A DNA stretch of 64,000 bases from Actinacidiphila sp. DG2A-62 (GCF_035825295.1 NZ_JAYMGI010000002.1:6005501-6069500), one strand, 5' to 3'. Positions 35,621 through 44,285 are shown, counted from the stretch's first letter. Notes: generated from the sequence alone by a model not told the origin. Program-made: numbers and translations.

Positions 35621-36166
35621 ATGCTGATACTGGGACTGCTGCTCCTGGCCTGCACGGCCGCGTTCGTGGGGCTCGCCATCGCCGACAACCTCGGGGGCGG
35701 CGCCGACCACAACGTGACCGTGCTCGGACACCACATCGCCACCATGAACGGACTGGCGATCTTCTGCGCGGGCCTCGCCCTCGCGCTGATCTTCGGTCTG
35801 GGGCTGATGATGGCCCTGGGCGGCGCGGCGATGCGCCGCCGCAGGGGACGCCGTCTGCGCAGGGCGCGCAAGGACGTGGACGCCGTGGCCAGGGAGCGCG
35901 ACGAACTGGCCGCCCGGCTCGACGCCATCCACGCCGAGCACGTGCGGGGCGGCGAGGGCGCGCAGGGCGCCGCGGTCGACGACCGGACGCTGGCCGCCGA
36001 CCGGGAGGGCGCGTTCCGCGCCAACCAGGAGGCGGACCTGGCCGACGAGCGCCACATGGCCACGGCGGGCGGCGGCTCGACCGTCGACGGCCGGCCGGCC
36101 GACACCGCGGCGGACGCGGGGGAGGCCCCGAAACACCGCCACACCCGGCACCTGTTCGGGCACTGA
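35621..36166 (+). CDS. Small membrane protein with two-helix hairpin
   Basis: Protein of 181 residues. Two hydrophobic helices (MLILGLLLLACTAAFVGLAIA and MNGLAIFCAGLALALIFGLGLMMAL) flank a short loop with DHNVTVLGHHIA. A basic stretch (MRRRRGRRLRRARKDVD) then leads into a charged, partly coiled cytoplasmic tail ending HRHTRHLFGH. I recall similar proteins in many streptomycetes without function. The ATG 35621 has GGAGG nine bases before; an in-frame GTG at 35612 is an alternative. Confidence 0.75.
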   Translation: MLILGLLLLACTAAFVGLAIADNLGGGADHNVTVLGHHIATMNGLAIFCAGLALALIFGLGLMMALGGAAMRRRRGRRLRRARKDVDAVARERDELAARLDAIHAEHVRGGEGAQGAAVDDRTLAADREGAFRANQEADLADERHMATAGGGSTVDGRPADTAADAGEAPKHRHTRHLFGH

Positions 36167-36207
36167 CGCCGGCACGGCGGCGCGTCCGCCCGCCGGCACA
36201 CCGTGAA

Positions 36208-36250
36208 CGCCCCGGCTCGGGGACCCCGCACGGGTCCCCGAGCCGGGGCG
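36208..36250. terminator. Strong hairpin terminator after the membrane-protein gene
   Basis: Perfect 19-bp stem (36208-36226 and 36232-36250) with a 5-nt loop, 41 bases after the stop codon. Confidence 0.85.
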
Positions 36251-36388
36251 TGCGTGCGCCCGCCGCCCCCCGGGTCAGCCCTCGATGCGGTGCTGGGCCC
36301 AGAAGGACGTCAGGTCGATGCCGGGCGTCGCCCAGCGCTCGGGCGGCCCGCGGGGCGCGGGAGCGGGGCCCGGAGTGTGGCGGCGGCG

Positions 36389-36394
36389 TAAACT
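36389..36394 (+). promoter_or_regulatory. -10 element of a probably leaderless MarR transcript
   Basis: TAAACT lies seven bases before the ATG of the MarR gene and no ribosome binding site is present. Transcription would start at or next to the A of the ATG. No clear -35 is seen. Confidence 0.5.
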
Positions 36395-36401
36395 TCTCCC
36401 C

Positions 36402-36983
36402 ATGGAGGAGGTGCCCGCCGTCGATCCGCACGCGCACCGGTCGGGTGCGCTCCTCGACCATCTCTCGCGCCGGATGCGGCTGCGCGCCGAGACCGTGCTC
36501 GCGCCGTTCGGGCTGCGCCCGCGCCACCTGGTCGCGCTGACCGTGCTGCGCGCCACGCCCGGCACCACCCAGCAGGCGCTGGCCGGCACCCTGATGATGG
36601 ACGGCACGAACGTCGTCGGCCTGCTCAACGAGCTGGAGGCCGACCGGCTGATCGAGCGCCGGCGCTCCCCGGAGGACCGCCGGCGGCACATCGTGGAGCT
36701 GACCGCCCGCGGCGCGGCGACCCTCGCGGAGGCCGAGTCGGCGCTGGCCGGCGCCGAGGACGACGTGCTGGCCGCGCTCGGCCCCGAGCAGCGCGAGACG
36801 CTCTTCCAGCTGCTGCAGCTCGCCGTCGGCGGCCCGGAGTGCGCGGAAGTGGTGGCGGGGAACGCGTGCGCGGGCGATGCGTGCGCGGGCGACGAGCCGG
36901 AGGCCGCCGCGGCCCCCGGTCGCGTGGCCGCGGAGCCCTGCGTCGAGGCGCTCGTCGACGCGCACCTGCGTCAGGACGCCTGA
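36402..36983 (+). CDS. MarR-family transcriptional regulator
   Basis: Regulator of 193 residues. The winged helix is clear: TTQQALAGTLMMDGTNVVGLLNELEADRLIERRRSPEDRRRHIVELTARG. Helix one (LLDHLSRRMRLRAETVLAPFGLRPRHLVALTVL) forms the dimer region. The C-terminus has an unusual extension of about 45 residues with repeated CAGDACAGDE and several Cys. It is followed in the same direction by a flavin reductase, a frequent MarR target. The ATG at 36402 is likely leaderless. Confidence 0.9.
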   Translation: MEEVPAVDPHAHRSGALLDHLSRRMRLRAETVLAPFGLRPRHLVALTVLRATPGTTQQALAGTLMMDGTNVVGLLNELEADRLIERRRSPEDRRRHIVELTARGAATLAEAESALAGAEDDVLAALGPEQRETLFQLLQLAVGGPECAEVVAGNACAGDACAGDEPEAAAAPGRVAAEPCVEALVDAHLRQDA

Positions 36984-37061
36984 CCGCCCGGTCGTCCCCG
37001 TCCCGCCTTCCGGCGCCCGCCTCTCATCCTTCCGGCTTCGTTTCCGTGTTTTCGCAGGTCA

Positions 37062-37085
37062 GAGCACCCTCGCTCGGGGGTGCTC
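37062..37085 (+). terminator. Hairpin between MarR and azoreductase genes
   Basis: GAGCACCC pairs with GGGTGCTC (37062-37069 and 37078-37085, 8-nt loop). Just downstream GTGCT and AGCAC (37112-37116 and 37132-37136) form another inverted repeat near the azoreductase promoter and may be the regulator site. Confidence 0.5.
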
Positions 37086-37159
37086 CGTGGTGTGCCCCGC
37101 AGTTGGCTGCCGTGCTATAAATGATTGACGGAGCACAAGCTATCTGTGAAGGGTTCGCC

Positions 37160-37804
37160 ATGCCGCACCTGCTGCACATCGACTCGAGCATCAACGGTGA
37201 GGACTCGGTGAGCCGCAAGCTCACCGCGCGGGCCGCCGACGTGTGGCGCGCCGCCCACCCCGGCGGCACGGTCACCTACCGCGACCTGGGCGCGGAGCCG
37301 GTGCCGCACTTCGACACCGAGACGTGGAAGGCCCGCAACACCCCGGCGGAGCAGCACACCGCCGCGCAGGCGGAGTCGCTGGCGCTCAGCGAGCGGCTGA
37401 TCGCCGAGGTCAAGGACGCGGACGCGGTGCTGCTCGGGCTGCCGCTCTACAACTTCGGGGCGCCCAGTTCGGTCAAGGCGTGGGTGGACCACCTGATCCT
37501 GCCCGGGCTCTCGCACGACCCGGCGAGCGGGAAGGGGCTGCTCGGCGAGCGCGAGTTCGTGGTCGTGGCCACGCGCGGCGGCGGGTACGGCGAGGGGACG
37601 CCGCGGGAGGGGTGGGAGCACGCGCAGGACTGGCTGCCGCACGGCATCTCGCTGACCGGACTGGAGCCGCGCTTCGTCACCGCCGAGCTGACGCTCGCGC
37701 GAGTCGTTCCCGCCATGGCGGAGCTGGTTCCGCTCGCGGAGAAGAGCCTGGCCGCCGCGGAGGCGGACATCGACGCGCTCTGGCCTCCGGCCCGGACCGC
37801 CTGA
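37160..37804 (+). CDS. FMN-dependent NADH-azoreductase / NAD(P)H oxidoreductase
   Basis: Flavodoxin-fold quinone/azo reductase of 214 residues. The N-terminal phosphate loop LHIDSSINGEDSVSRKL and the segment LLGLPLYNFGAPSSVKAWVDHLILPG bind FMN. VVVATRGGGYGEGTPREGWEHAQDW is typical of the AzoR group. The ATG 37160 follows GAAGGG; an upstream ATG at 37121 has no ribosome binding site. It is likely controlled by the adjacent MarR protein and used to detoxify quinones or electrophiles. Confidence 0.9.
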   Translation: MPHLLHIDSSINGEDSVSRKLTARAADVWRAAHPGGTVTYRDLGAEPVPHFDTETWKARNTPAEQHTAAQAESLALSERLIAEVKDADAVLLGLPLYNFGAPSSVKAWVDHLILPGLSHDPASGKGLLGEREFVVVATRGGGYGEGTPREGWEHAQDWLPHGISLTGLEPRFVTAELTLARVVPAMAELVPLAEKSLAAAEADIDALWPPARTA

Positions 37805-38011
37805 CCTCCCCTCGACGCCGACCGCCGCGCCGGGCGCCGCGCTCCGGGGCGCGGGTGGTCGCCGACGTGGTGGGGTTGCTCGTGCCGTCCCCGGACCGCC
37901 GGCGGTGGGCGGCTGAGCGCGCAGTCGCCCGCGCCCCTGGGGCGGCCCGACGCCCGGCGTCACGGGGGACGCCCCCGGCGTTCAGCTCCGCGCCGGGCGC
38001 CGCGTCCAGGG

Positions 38012-38704
38012 CTACAGCGCGGCGAAGCGGTGGGCGACCTCGCGCCAGACGGGGGCGGACGCAGGCTCCGCGGCGAGTGCCGCGGCGTGGAGGGCGGCGC
38101 GGTCCACGCCGTGCCGGGCGAGCCGCGCGGCGTCCCAGCGGGGGATGCGCGCGGCCTCGGCCTCCGGGTGGAACTGGACCCCCCACGCCGGCGCGTCGCC
38201 GACGCGGAAGGCCTGGTACGGGCACGCCTCCGACTCCGCGAGCCACCGCGCCCCCGGCGGCAGCCCGACGATCGCGTCCACGTGGTTCTCCAGCGCCGTC
38301 GGCTCCGCGGGAAGCCCGTGGAAGAGCGGGTCGTCCGCCGCCTCCGCGCGCAGCCGCAGCCGTGTGCTGCCGAACTCCGGCGTGCCGTGCTCGCCGCGCA
38401 CCTCGCCGCCCGCGACCCGCGCCAGCATCTGCCCGCCGAGGCAGATCCCGAACACCGGCGTCCCCTCCTCCAGCGCCTGCCCCATCAGCGCCCGGGTCCG
38501 CGCCAGCCACGGCGCCCGCGCGTCGTCGTCCGGGAGGTAGCCGCCGCCGAGCACCACCAGCGCCCGGTCGGCCAGCCGTTCCGGCAGCGGCTGTCCGTCG
38601 TACGCCGCGACGACCCGCGGTTCCAGGCCGCCCTCGCGCAACCAGCCCGCCCAGCGCCCGAGCCCGCCGCCCGCCGTGTTCTGCACCACCAGTGCCGTGG
38701 CCAC
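38012..38704 (-). CDS. Class I glutamine amidotransferase-like protein
   Basis: Stand-alone GATase1 domain of 230 residues. The nucleophile is Cys88 in VFGICLGGQML and the His/Glu pair is in WGVQFHPEAEA. The start GTG 38702-38704 leads at once into the first strand TALVVQNTAGGGLGRW. Such proteins are often annotated as GMP-synthase-like and may act on gamma-glutamyl compounds; no partner synthetase is near. It is divergent from the I36 inhibitor gene. Confidence 0.85.
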   Translation of the reverse strand: MATALVVQNTAGGGLGRWAGWLREGGLEPRVVAAYDGQPLPERLADRALVVLGGGYLPDDDARAPWLARTRALMGQALEEGTPVFGICLGGQMLARVAGGEVRGEHGTPEFGSTRLRLRAEAADDPLFHGLPAEPTALENHVDAIVGLPPGARWLAESEACPYQAFRVGDAPAWGVQFHPEAEAARIPRWDAARLARHGVDRAALHAAALAAEPASAPVWREVAHRFAAL

Positions 38705-38761
38705 CGCTCCCGCCCTCCCGCGTCCGTACCGCCTACCGCCGTACCGCGCGCCCGCGCGTCT

Positions 38762-38785
38762 CGACCGTACGGACGACCGTACGGT
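38762..38785. promoter_or_regulatory. Tandem 12-bp repeats in divergent promoter region
   Basis: CGACCGTACGGA and CGACCGTACGGT follow each other directly (38762-38773, 38774-38785). Each has the palindrome CCGTACGG inside. They lie between the amidotransferase and the I36-type inhibitor genes and could bind a dimeric regulator. Confidence 0.4.
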
Positions 38786-38923
38786 CCGCGCCCCTCCGCC
38801 CCGGAACCGGGTCCGACGTGCGGGTTTCGGCCCTGCCCGAAATGTATCGATCCGCCGCGGTACGACCGGCAGCATCGTGTTCCGGGCGGGACGAACCGGG
38901 CCCGCCGACCACGGGAGGACACC

Positions 38924-39289
38924 ATGCGCAAGCTCATCAAGGCCATGACCGCCGTCGCCTTCGCGGCGGGCGTCGCCGTCACCGCCGGCGCGACCGACGC
39001 GCAGGCCGCGGGCGGCACGTACGAGGGGTGCCCGTACACCGCCGTGTGCGTGTACCCGCAGGACGCCGGCTGGAACGGCGGCAACCCGTCGCTGATCTTC
39101 TACAGCTACGGCGCGCACAACCTGAGCGGCCAGTACGGCAACCACATCCTCTTCAACAACCAGTCCGGCGGCGCCACCGCGCAGACCTGCACCGGCTACG
39201 ACGGCGTCGGCTGCCAGGGCTACCTGAAGGCCAACACCTACATGACCAAGGACCTGACCCCGATCAACTCCATCAAGCTCAACCCCTGA
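38924..39289 (+). CDS. Secreted peptidase-inhibitor-like protein (I36 family type)
   Basis: Exported protein of 121 residues. The signal peptide (MRKLIKAMTAVAFAAGVAVTAGATDAQA) ends with Ala-X-Ala. The mature part starts GGTYEGCPYTAVCVYPQDAGWNGG, the Cys-X5-Cys-(V/L)Y pattern of Streptomyces metalloproteinase inhibitor (I36) proteins, and has four Cys in all (two disulfides likely). GGGAGG precedes the ATG. A second protein of the same type follows. Inhibition of a protease is a family-based guess. Confidence 0.75.
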   Translation: MRKLIKAMTAVAFAAGVAVTAGATDAQAAGGTYEGCPYTAVCVYPQDAGWNGGNPSLIFYSYGAHNLSGQYGNHILFNNQSGGATAQTCTGYDGVGCQGYLKANTYMTKDLTPINSIKLNP

Positions 39290-39366
39290 TCCGCGCCCCG
39301 CGACCGACGCGACCGGCGGCCGGCCGGACCCGGGGGCCCGGCCGGCCGCCGGCGGAAGGAGAAGCC

Positions 39367-39839
39367 ATGCGCAGGAGCGCCTCGACCGCCGCAGCCACCG
39401 CGGCGGCCACGCTCGCCCCGACCGCCCGGATCGCCGCCGCGGTCACGCTCACCGCGGGCGCGGTGCTCGCCCTGGGCGCGGTGCTCGCCCTGGGCGCGGG
39501 CGCCGCACACGCCGCCGACCCGGCGACCGCGCCCGGCGCCCGTCCGGCCGCCGTACAGGCCGCCCGTCCGGCCGCCGCGTCTCAGGGCTGCGGCACCGGA
39601 CTGGTGTGCCTGTACCCGCGGGCGGACTGGAACGACGGGCACCGTCGCAGCAGTTCTACGGGACCGGCGTCTTCCACGTCGCCGGCCTGTCCGGCGTCCA
39701 CCGCGTCCTGGACAACCGCCCGACCGGAACGGTCCGCCTGTGCTCCACGCCGGACCTGTCCGACTGCACCACGCTCACGCCCGGCGGCTACGCCGACTAC
39801 CCCTTCACCTCCTCGACCACCCTCCTCGTCCAGCCCTGA
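39367..39839 (+). pseudogene. Second I36-type secreted protein, frameshifted
   Basis: A signal peptide with a duplicated GAVLALGAVLALG segment and an Ala/Pro-rich spacer leads to GCGTGLVCLYPRADWNDG. The continuation APSQQFYGTGVFHVAGLSGVHRVLDNRPTGTVRLCS is in another frame. The frames meet near 39640, where one G is probably missing. Joined, the protein has about 155 residues and the same four-Cys plan as the gene before it. The preceding gene stops at 39289, with 77 bases between. Confidence 0.7.
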
Positions 39840-39863
39840 CCCGCGTGCCGCGGGCGCAGGGGC

Positions 39864-39894
39864 GTGAACGCCCGCCGGACCGGCGGGCGTTCAC
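39864..39894. terminator. Terminator between I36 gene and ArsR-type gene
   Basis: A 15-nt inverted repeat (39864-39878 and 39880-39894) forms a strong hairpin. Its right arm includes the stop codon of the convergent regulator gene. Confidence 0.7.
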
Positions 39895-41084
39895 ACGTGT
39901 CCGCGCAGCAGCGCGGCGCCCAGCGGCGTCAGAGTGTGCAGCACACGGCCGTCGGTGCGGTGGCTGAGGACCAGGCCGGCGTCGCGCAGCGCGGTGACGT
40001 GCGCGCTGGCGGTGGGCGCGGAGACGTCGAGGCGGACCGCGAGTTCCCCGGTGGTGCCGCAGTTGCCGAGCGCGACGAGCACCCGGGCGCGGGTCCGGCC
40101 GAGGAGCGCGGTGAGCCGCCGGTCGCAGCCCGGCGCATCGGCCGCGCCCGCGCGTCCCGCCGTACCCCGTCCCGCCGCACCGGACCACGCCGTCCCGGCC
40201 GGCCCGGAGCCGTCCGCCGCGCCCCCCGGGCCGGCCGCTCCCACGGCCCCGCCCGGCCGCGCCCCGCCGGAGACGCCCGCGCCGCCCGTGCCGCCTGCTC
40301 CGCCCGTACGGCCCAGGCCGCCCATGCCGCCCATGCCGCCCGCACCGCCCGCGGTGCCCGCCAGCGCCGGATACACCAGCACCTGCGGCAGCCCCGGATC
40401 GCCCAGCGCCACCGGCATCCGCCAGCAGAACCGCGACGGCACCAGCCGCAGCCCCCGCCCGCCGAGCGACAGTTCCCGGCTCTCGCAGTACGGGACCAGG
40501 AGCGTCGGCGGCTGCCAGCGCATCGTCGGCGCGAAGGACGCGAGCAGGCCGTGCACGCCGCCGTCGCGCAGCGCCCGGGCGCGTACCGCCCGGTCCGCCT
40601 CCACCAGGGACTCCGTCGCGCTCCAGCCGGGGGCGACCACCGCGTGGTAGAGCCGGCCCACGCCCTCGGCCAGGTCGGCGAGCCGGTCCCGGTCGCCGCG
40701 GGCCAGGTCGCGGCACCAGGGCGCGACGACCGGGCGGCCGGCGAACGTGCGGGTCATCTCGGCGGCCAGCCGGTCGCGCGGTGTACCGCACAGCGCGTCG
40801 AGGCCCGCGGCCAGCCCGCCCGCCGACCCCTCGGGGGTCAGGAAGTCGGGGAAGTAGTCGGCCCGGGGCGGCGCCAGCGTGTGCAGCGCCCGCAGCGTGC
40901 CGCGCAGCCGCTGGTCGGCGAGCTCGGCCCGGGCTTGGCGCCGCCAGGTGCCGTACGCGCGCTCGCCGCCGCGCGCGGCCGACGACAACTGGTGTGTCGC
41001 CAGGACGGTCTCCCACAGCGGATCGACCCCGTCGGCGACCCGCACGCGGGCCAGATCGCGGTCGGTGAAGCGGATACGCAGCAC
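39891..41084 (-). CDS. ArsR-type regulator with DUF5937-like N-terminal domain and Gly-rich insert
   Basis: Regulator of 397 residues. The N-terminal domain starts VLRIRFTDRDLARVRVADGVDPLWETVLATHQL, the pattern of actinobacterial DUF5937/ArsR proteins. The C-terminal ArsR HTH is GRTRARVLVALGNCGTTGELAVRLDVSAPTASAHVTALRDAGLVLSHRTDGRVLHTLT. Between them (about residues 250-330) is an insert of Gly/Ala repeats (GGMGGMGGLG, GGAGGTGGAG) that other members lack. The GTG at 41082-41084 is preferred to a longer frame to 41177. Confidence 0.85.
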   Translation of the reverse strand: MLRIRFTDRDLARVRVADGVDPLWETVLATHQLSSAARGGERAYGTWRRQARAELADQRLRGTLRALHTLAPPRADYFPDFLTPEGSAGGLAAGLDALCGTPRDRLAAEMTRTFAGRPVVAPWCRDLARGDRDRLADLAEGVGRLYHAVVAPGWSATESLVEADRAVRARALRDGGVHGLLASFAPTMRWQPPTLLVPYCESRELSLGGRGLRLVPSRFCWRMPVALGDPGLPQVLVYPALAGTAGGAGGMGGMGGLGRTGGAGGTGGAGVSGGARPGGAVGAAGPGGAADGSGPAGTAWSGAAGRGTAGRAGAADAPGCDRRLTALLGRTRARVLVALGNCGTTGELAVRLDVSAPTASAHVTALRDAGLVLSHRTDGRVLHTLTPLGAALLRGHV

Positions 41085-41655
41085 GACGGCATCCCCCAGC
41101 GTCCCCGTGGCACGCCGCGACCCCGCCGGGCCGCCGCGGCTCACTGCCCCCCGGCCGGTTGCCTCCGGCCGCCCCACCCGGCGCGCGGACCGGCCGTGCG
41201 TCCCCCGGTCACAGGAGTCGCGCCGAACCCGCGCGTCACTGGGTGATCGGCCTCACCATGGCCGCGCCCGGCCGTACGGCGGAAGGGCCTATCGCGCCGA
41301 ACTCGGCGGCACGCGGCCCGTGTCGTATCTGTCGAATGCCGGAAATGACAGGGAACGTCTCGTGCCGCCGGTGCGCGGTCCGTGTGGAGGAACCGTGCAG
41401 GCGCACCCGGCGCGCGCCGGGGCGGAGCCCGCTGCCTGCGGATTTCGGCCATGGCTGAAACGCCGGGGCGACGGGAGCTGATATGTCGCATTGTCGACTC
41501 GGCGGCCACACGATTGCGGTTGTGTGAAGACGCCGGTCGGGCCGTCGCACAGCCGGGAACGCCGTGGTGGCAGGGGGATAGGCTCTCCCCACGACTTGCT
41601 AGGACTCGCTAGGACTCGCGCCACGACGTCGCCCCACCCCGAAGGGGACCAGATC
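41085..41655. other. 571-bp intergenic region with tandem 10-bp repeat before the ABC operon
   Basis: I see no convincing gene here; the small open frames have poor codon use. The ABC operon promoter should lie near the right end. GCTAGGACTC occurs twice in direct tandem (41598-41607 and 41608-41617), one helical turn apart, 39 bases before the TTG start, and could be an operator. A TAGGCT (41579-41584) with GGGAAC 18 bases before it is a possible promoter of ECF type, at low confidence. Confidence 0.4.
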
Positions 41656-42861
41656 TTGATACGGATAGAGTCAGTCACCAAGCGGTACCCCGACGGCACC
41701 ACGGCGGTCGACCAGCTGTCGCTGGACATCCCGGACGGATCGATCACCGTGCTGGTGGGACCGTCCGGCTGCGGCAAGACCACCACCCTGCGGATGATCA
41801 ACCGGATGGTGGACCCCAGCGAGGGCCGCATCCTGCTGGACGGCGAGGACATCTCCGCGCGGCCGGTGAACACCCTGCGCCGCTCGATGGGGTACGTGAT
41901 CCAGAACGCCGGCCTCTTCCAGCACCGCACCATCGTGGACAACGTCGCGACCGTGCCGCGCATGCTCGGCTGGGACAAGGCCAAGGCCCGGGCGCGGGCG
42001 ATGGAGCTGATGGAGCGCGTCGGCCTGGACGCGGGGCTGGCCAAGCGCTACCCCTACCAGCTGTCCGGCGGCCAGCAGCAGCGCGTGGGCGTGGCCAGGG
42101 CGCTGGCCGCCGACCCGCCGGTGCTGCTGATGGACGAGCCGTTCTCCGCCGTCGACCCGATCGTCCGCAAGGGCCTGCAAGCCGAACTCCTGCGTATCCA
42201 GGAGGAATTGGGCAAGACCATCGTCTTCGTCACGCATGACATCGACGAGGCGATCCGGATCGGCGACACCATCGCGGTGATGCGCACCGGCGGCCGGCTC
42301 GCCCAGTTCGCGCCGCCGGACGAGCTGCTCTCCCGCCCCGCCGACGCCTTCGTCGAGGACTTCCTCGGCACCGACCGCGGCATCCGCCGGCTGTCCTTCT
42401 TCACCTCCGCAGGACTCGAACTGACCACCGCGCCGGTCGTCGCGGTCGACGCCACCGCCGAGCAGGTCGCCGAGAGCGTCAAGGCCGCGGCGGGCGTGCC
42501 GTACCTGCTGGTCGCCGACACCGACGGCAAGCCGCTCGGCTGGGCCGAGCCGGCCGCGCTGAGCGCCGGCGCCGGCTCCGTCGACCGGGCCGGCCTGCTG
42601 TCCTTCGGGCGGCCCTTCGAGTTCGGCCGCGAGTCGCTGCGCGACGCGCTGGACTGCGCCGTCCTGTCGCCCACCGGCTGGGCGGTCGCCGTGGACGGCG
42701 CCGGCCGCGTGGTCGGCGTCACCTCGCAGGAGACCATCGGCGCCGCCATCCGCACCGCCCACGCCGAGCGCGAGCGGCGCGAGGCCGCGGGCGGCGGCGG
42801 GACCGACGGCGGCGAGGGCGACACCGGCAGCGGCAAGGGCCTGGCGAAGGCGGCCCGGTGA
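41656..42861 (+). CDS. Glycine betaine/proline-type ABC transporter ATP-binding protein (OpuCA-like)
   Basis: ATPase of 401 residues. Walker A GPSGCGKTTTLRMINRM, signature LSGGQQQRVGVARAL and Walker B VLLMDEPFSAVDP are complete. The C-terminus (after FLGTDRGIRRLSFF) holds a CBS-like region which in OpuA/OpuC senses ionic strength, and then a Gly-rich tail. The start is TTG 41656, giving LIRIESVTKRYPDG as in relatives, with AGGGG upstream. Its end overlaps the first permease gene as GTGA. Confidence 0.9.
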   Translation: MIRIESVTKRYPDGTTAVDQLSLDIPDGSITVLVGPSGCGKTTTLRMINRMVDPSEGRILLDGEDISARPVNTLRRSMGYVIQNAGLFQHRTIVDNVATVPRMLGWDKAKARARAMELMERVGLDAGLAKRYPYQLSGGQQQRVGVARALAADPPVLLMDEPFSAVDPIVRKGLQAELLRIQEELGKTIVFVTHDIDEAIRIGDTIAVMRTGGRLAQFAPPDELLSRPADAFVEDFLGTDRGIRRLSFFTSAGLELTTAPVVAVDATAEQVAESVKAAAGVPYLLVADTDGKPLGWAEPAALSAGAGSVDRAGLLSFGRPFEFGRESLRDALDCAVLSPTGWAVAVDGAGRVVGVTSQETIGAAIRTAHAERERREAAGGGGTDGGEGDTGSGKGLAKAAR

Positions 42862-43604
42862 GCGCCTACTTCGACATCCCCAGCGACCTCCAGCACTCGT
42901 ATCTCGGCCTGATCGGCGTGCACCTGAAGGAGGCGCTGCTGCCGGTGCTGATCGGCCTGGGCATCGCGCTGCCGCTCGGCCAGCTGTGCGCCCGCTTCAA
43001 GTGGCTCTACCCGCCGGTGCTCTGGGTCACCACGATCCTCTACGCCATACCGTCGCTGGCCTTCTTCGTGATCCTCATCGACTACACCGGCGCCACCGAG
43101 ACCACCGTGATGATCCCGCTGACCGTCTACAGCCTGGTGCTGCTCGTCCCGGCCATCGTCGACGGCACCCGCGCGGTGCCGCAGGAGACCATCGCCGCCG
43201 CCACCGCGATGGGCTTCGGCCCGATCCGCAGATACCTCCAGGTCGAACTGCCCATCGCCGTCCCGGCGATCATCGCGGGGCTGCGGCTCGCCGTGGTCTC
43301 CAGCATCAGCCTGGTCAGCGTCGGCACCCTGATCGGCAACCAGGGCGCGCTGGGCAACCTGCTCGCCGACGGGCAGTACTACCACCGCGACCCGCTCATC
43401 GTGACCTCCGTCGTCACCACCGCGCTGCTGGCCATCGCCATGGACGGCCTGCTGGTGCTGGTGCAGGTGCTGCTCACCCCCTGGGCGCCGCGCGGCCGGC
43501 GCGGGGCCCGCAGGACCCGGGCCGCGCAGAGCGAACCGGCCGTCGCGGCCGCCGCCGCGGGCAGCCCCGAAGCCGTCAAGGACCTGGAGGGCGCGGCCCG
43601 ATGA
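42858..43604 (+). CDS. Betaine-type ABC transporter permease (OpuCB-like)
   Basis: Membrane permease of 248 residues with about six hydrophobic segments. The cytoplasmic EAA-like loop is AAATAMGFGPIRRYLQVELPIAVPAIIAGLR. The N-terminus YFDIPSDLQHSYLGLIGVHLKEALLPVLIG is typical. The GTG start overlaps the ATPase stop and the end overlaps the next permease as ATGA, so the three genes are translationally coupled. The last 35 residues are Ala/Arg-rich. Confidence 0.9.
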   Translation: MSAYFDIPSDLQHSYLGLIGVHLKEALLPVLIGLGIALPLGQLCARFKWLYPPVLWVTTILYAIPSLAFFVILIDYTGATETTVMIPLTVYSLVLLVPAIVDGTRAVPQETIAAATAMGFGPIRRYLQVELPIAVPAIIAGLRLAVVSSISLVSVGTLIGNQGALGNLLADGQYYHRDPLIVTSVVTTALLAIAMDGLLVLVQVLLTPWAPRGRRGARRTRAAQSEPAVAAAAAGSPEAVKDLEGAAR

Positions 43605-44272
43605 GCGTGCTGAACTTCATCAGCGACTTCTTCTCCACCGGCGCCAACTGGCACGGCAGCGGCGGCATCCCGCACCGCCTGCTGGAGCACGTCGAGTACA
43701 GCGGGATGGCGCTCGGCATCTCCGCGGCCATCGGGCTGCCGATCGGCCTGGCCACCGGCCACACCGGGCGCGGCGGCTACGTGCTGGCGGTGTTCTCCAC
43801 CGCGGCCCGCGCGCTGCCCAGCTTCGGCCTGCTGGTGCTGATGACCGTGTGGCTGCACCAGATCGGCACCACACCGGCGATGATCCCGCTGGTGGCGCTG
43901 GCCGTCGCGCCGATCCTGGTGACCACCCACGAGGCGGTCAAGAACGTCGACCCGGCGCCGGTCGACGCGGCCCGCGGCATGGGCATGGGCCCGCTCGCGG
44001 TGCTCTTCCAGGTGGAACTTCCGGTCGCGCTGCCGCTGATCCTCAGCGGACTGCGCTCGGCGGCGATCCAGGTGGTCTCCACGGCCACCATCGCCGCGTA
44101 CATCAGCCTCGGCGGGCTGGGCCGCTACATCATCGACGGACTGGCCCAGCGCGTGTACACCAAGGTGGTGGGCGGCGCGACGCTCGTCGCGGCCCTCGCG
44201 CTGGTCACCATCGGGCTGTTCTGGCTGGTCGAGCGGTTCGTGGTGTCACCGGGCGTGCGCCGCAGCCGCTGA
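43601..44272 (+). CDS. Betaine-type ABC transporter permease (OpuCD-like)
   Basis: Second permease, 223 residues, with five to six membrane helices. The coupling loop is DAARGMGMGPLAVLFQVELPVALPLILSGLRSAAIQ. The substrate-binding protein that normally ends such operons is not next; instead a conservon in the opposite direction follows, and a matching binding protein is found at 49489. Confidence 0.9.
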   Translation: MSVLNFISDFFSTGANWHGSGGIPHRLLEHVEYSGMALGISAAIGLPIGLATGHTGRGGYVLAVFSTAARALPSFGLLVLMTVWLHQIGTTPAMIPLVALAVAPILVTTHEAVKNVDPAPVDAARGMGMGPLAVLFQVELPVALPLILSGLRSAAIQVVSTATIAAYISLGGLGRYIIDGLAQRVYTKVVGGATLVAALALVTIGLFWLVERFVVSPGVRRSR

Positions 44273-44285
44273 GGCCGGTACGGCC

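Noticed and set aside
41085..41650. Small ORFs (for example 41382-41612) upstream of the ABC operon
   Set aside because: Codon use is not streptomycete-like, no ribosome binding site, no recognisable domain.
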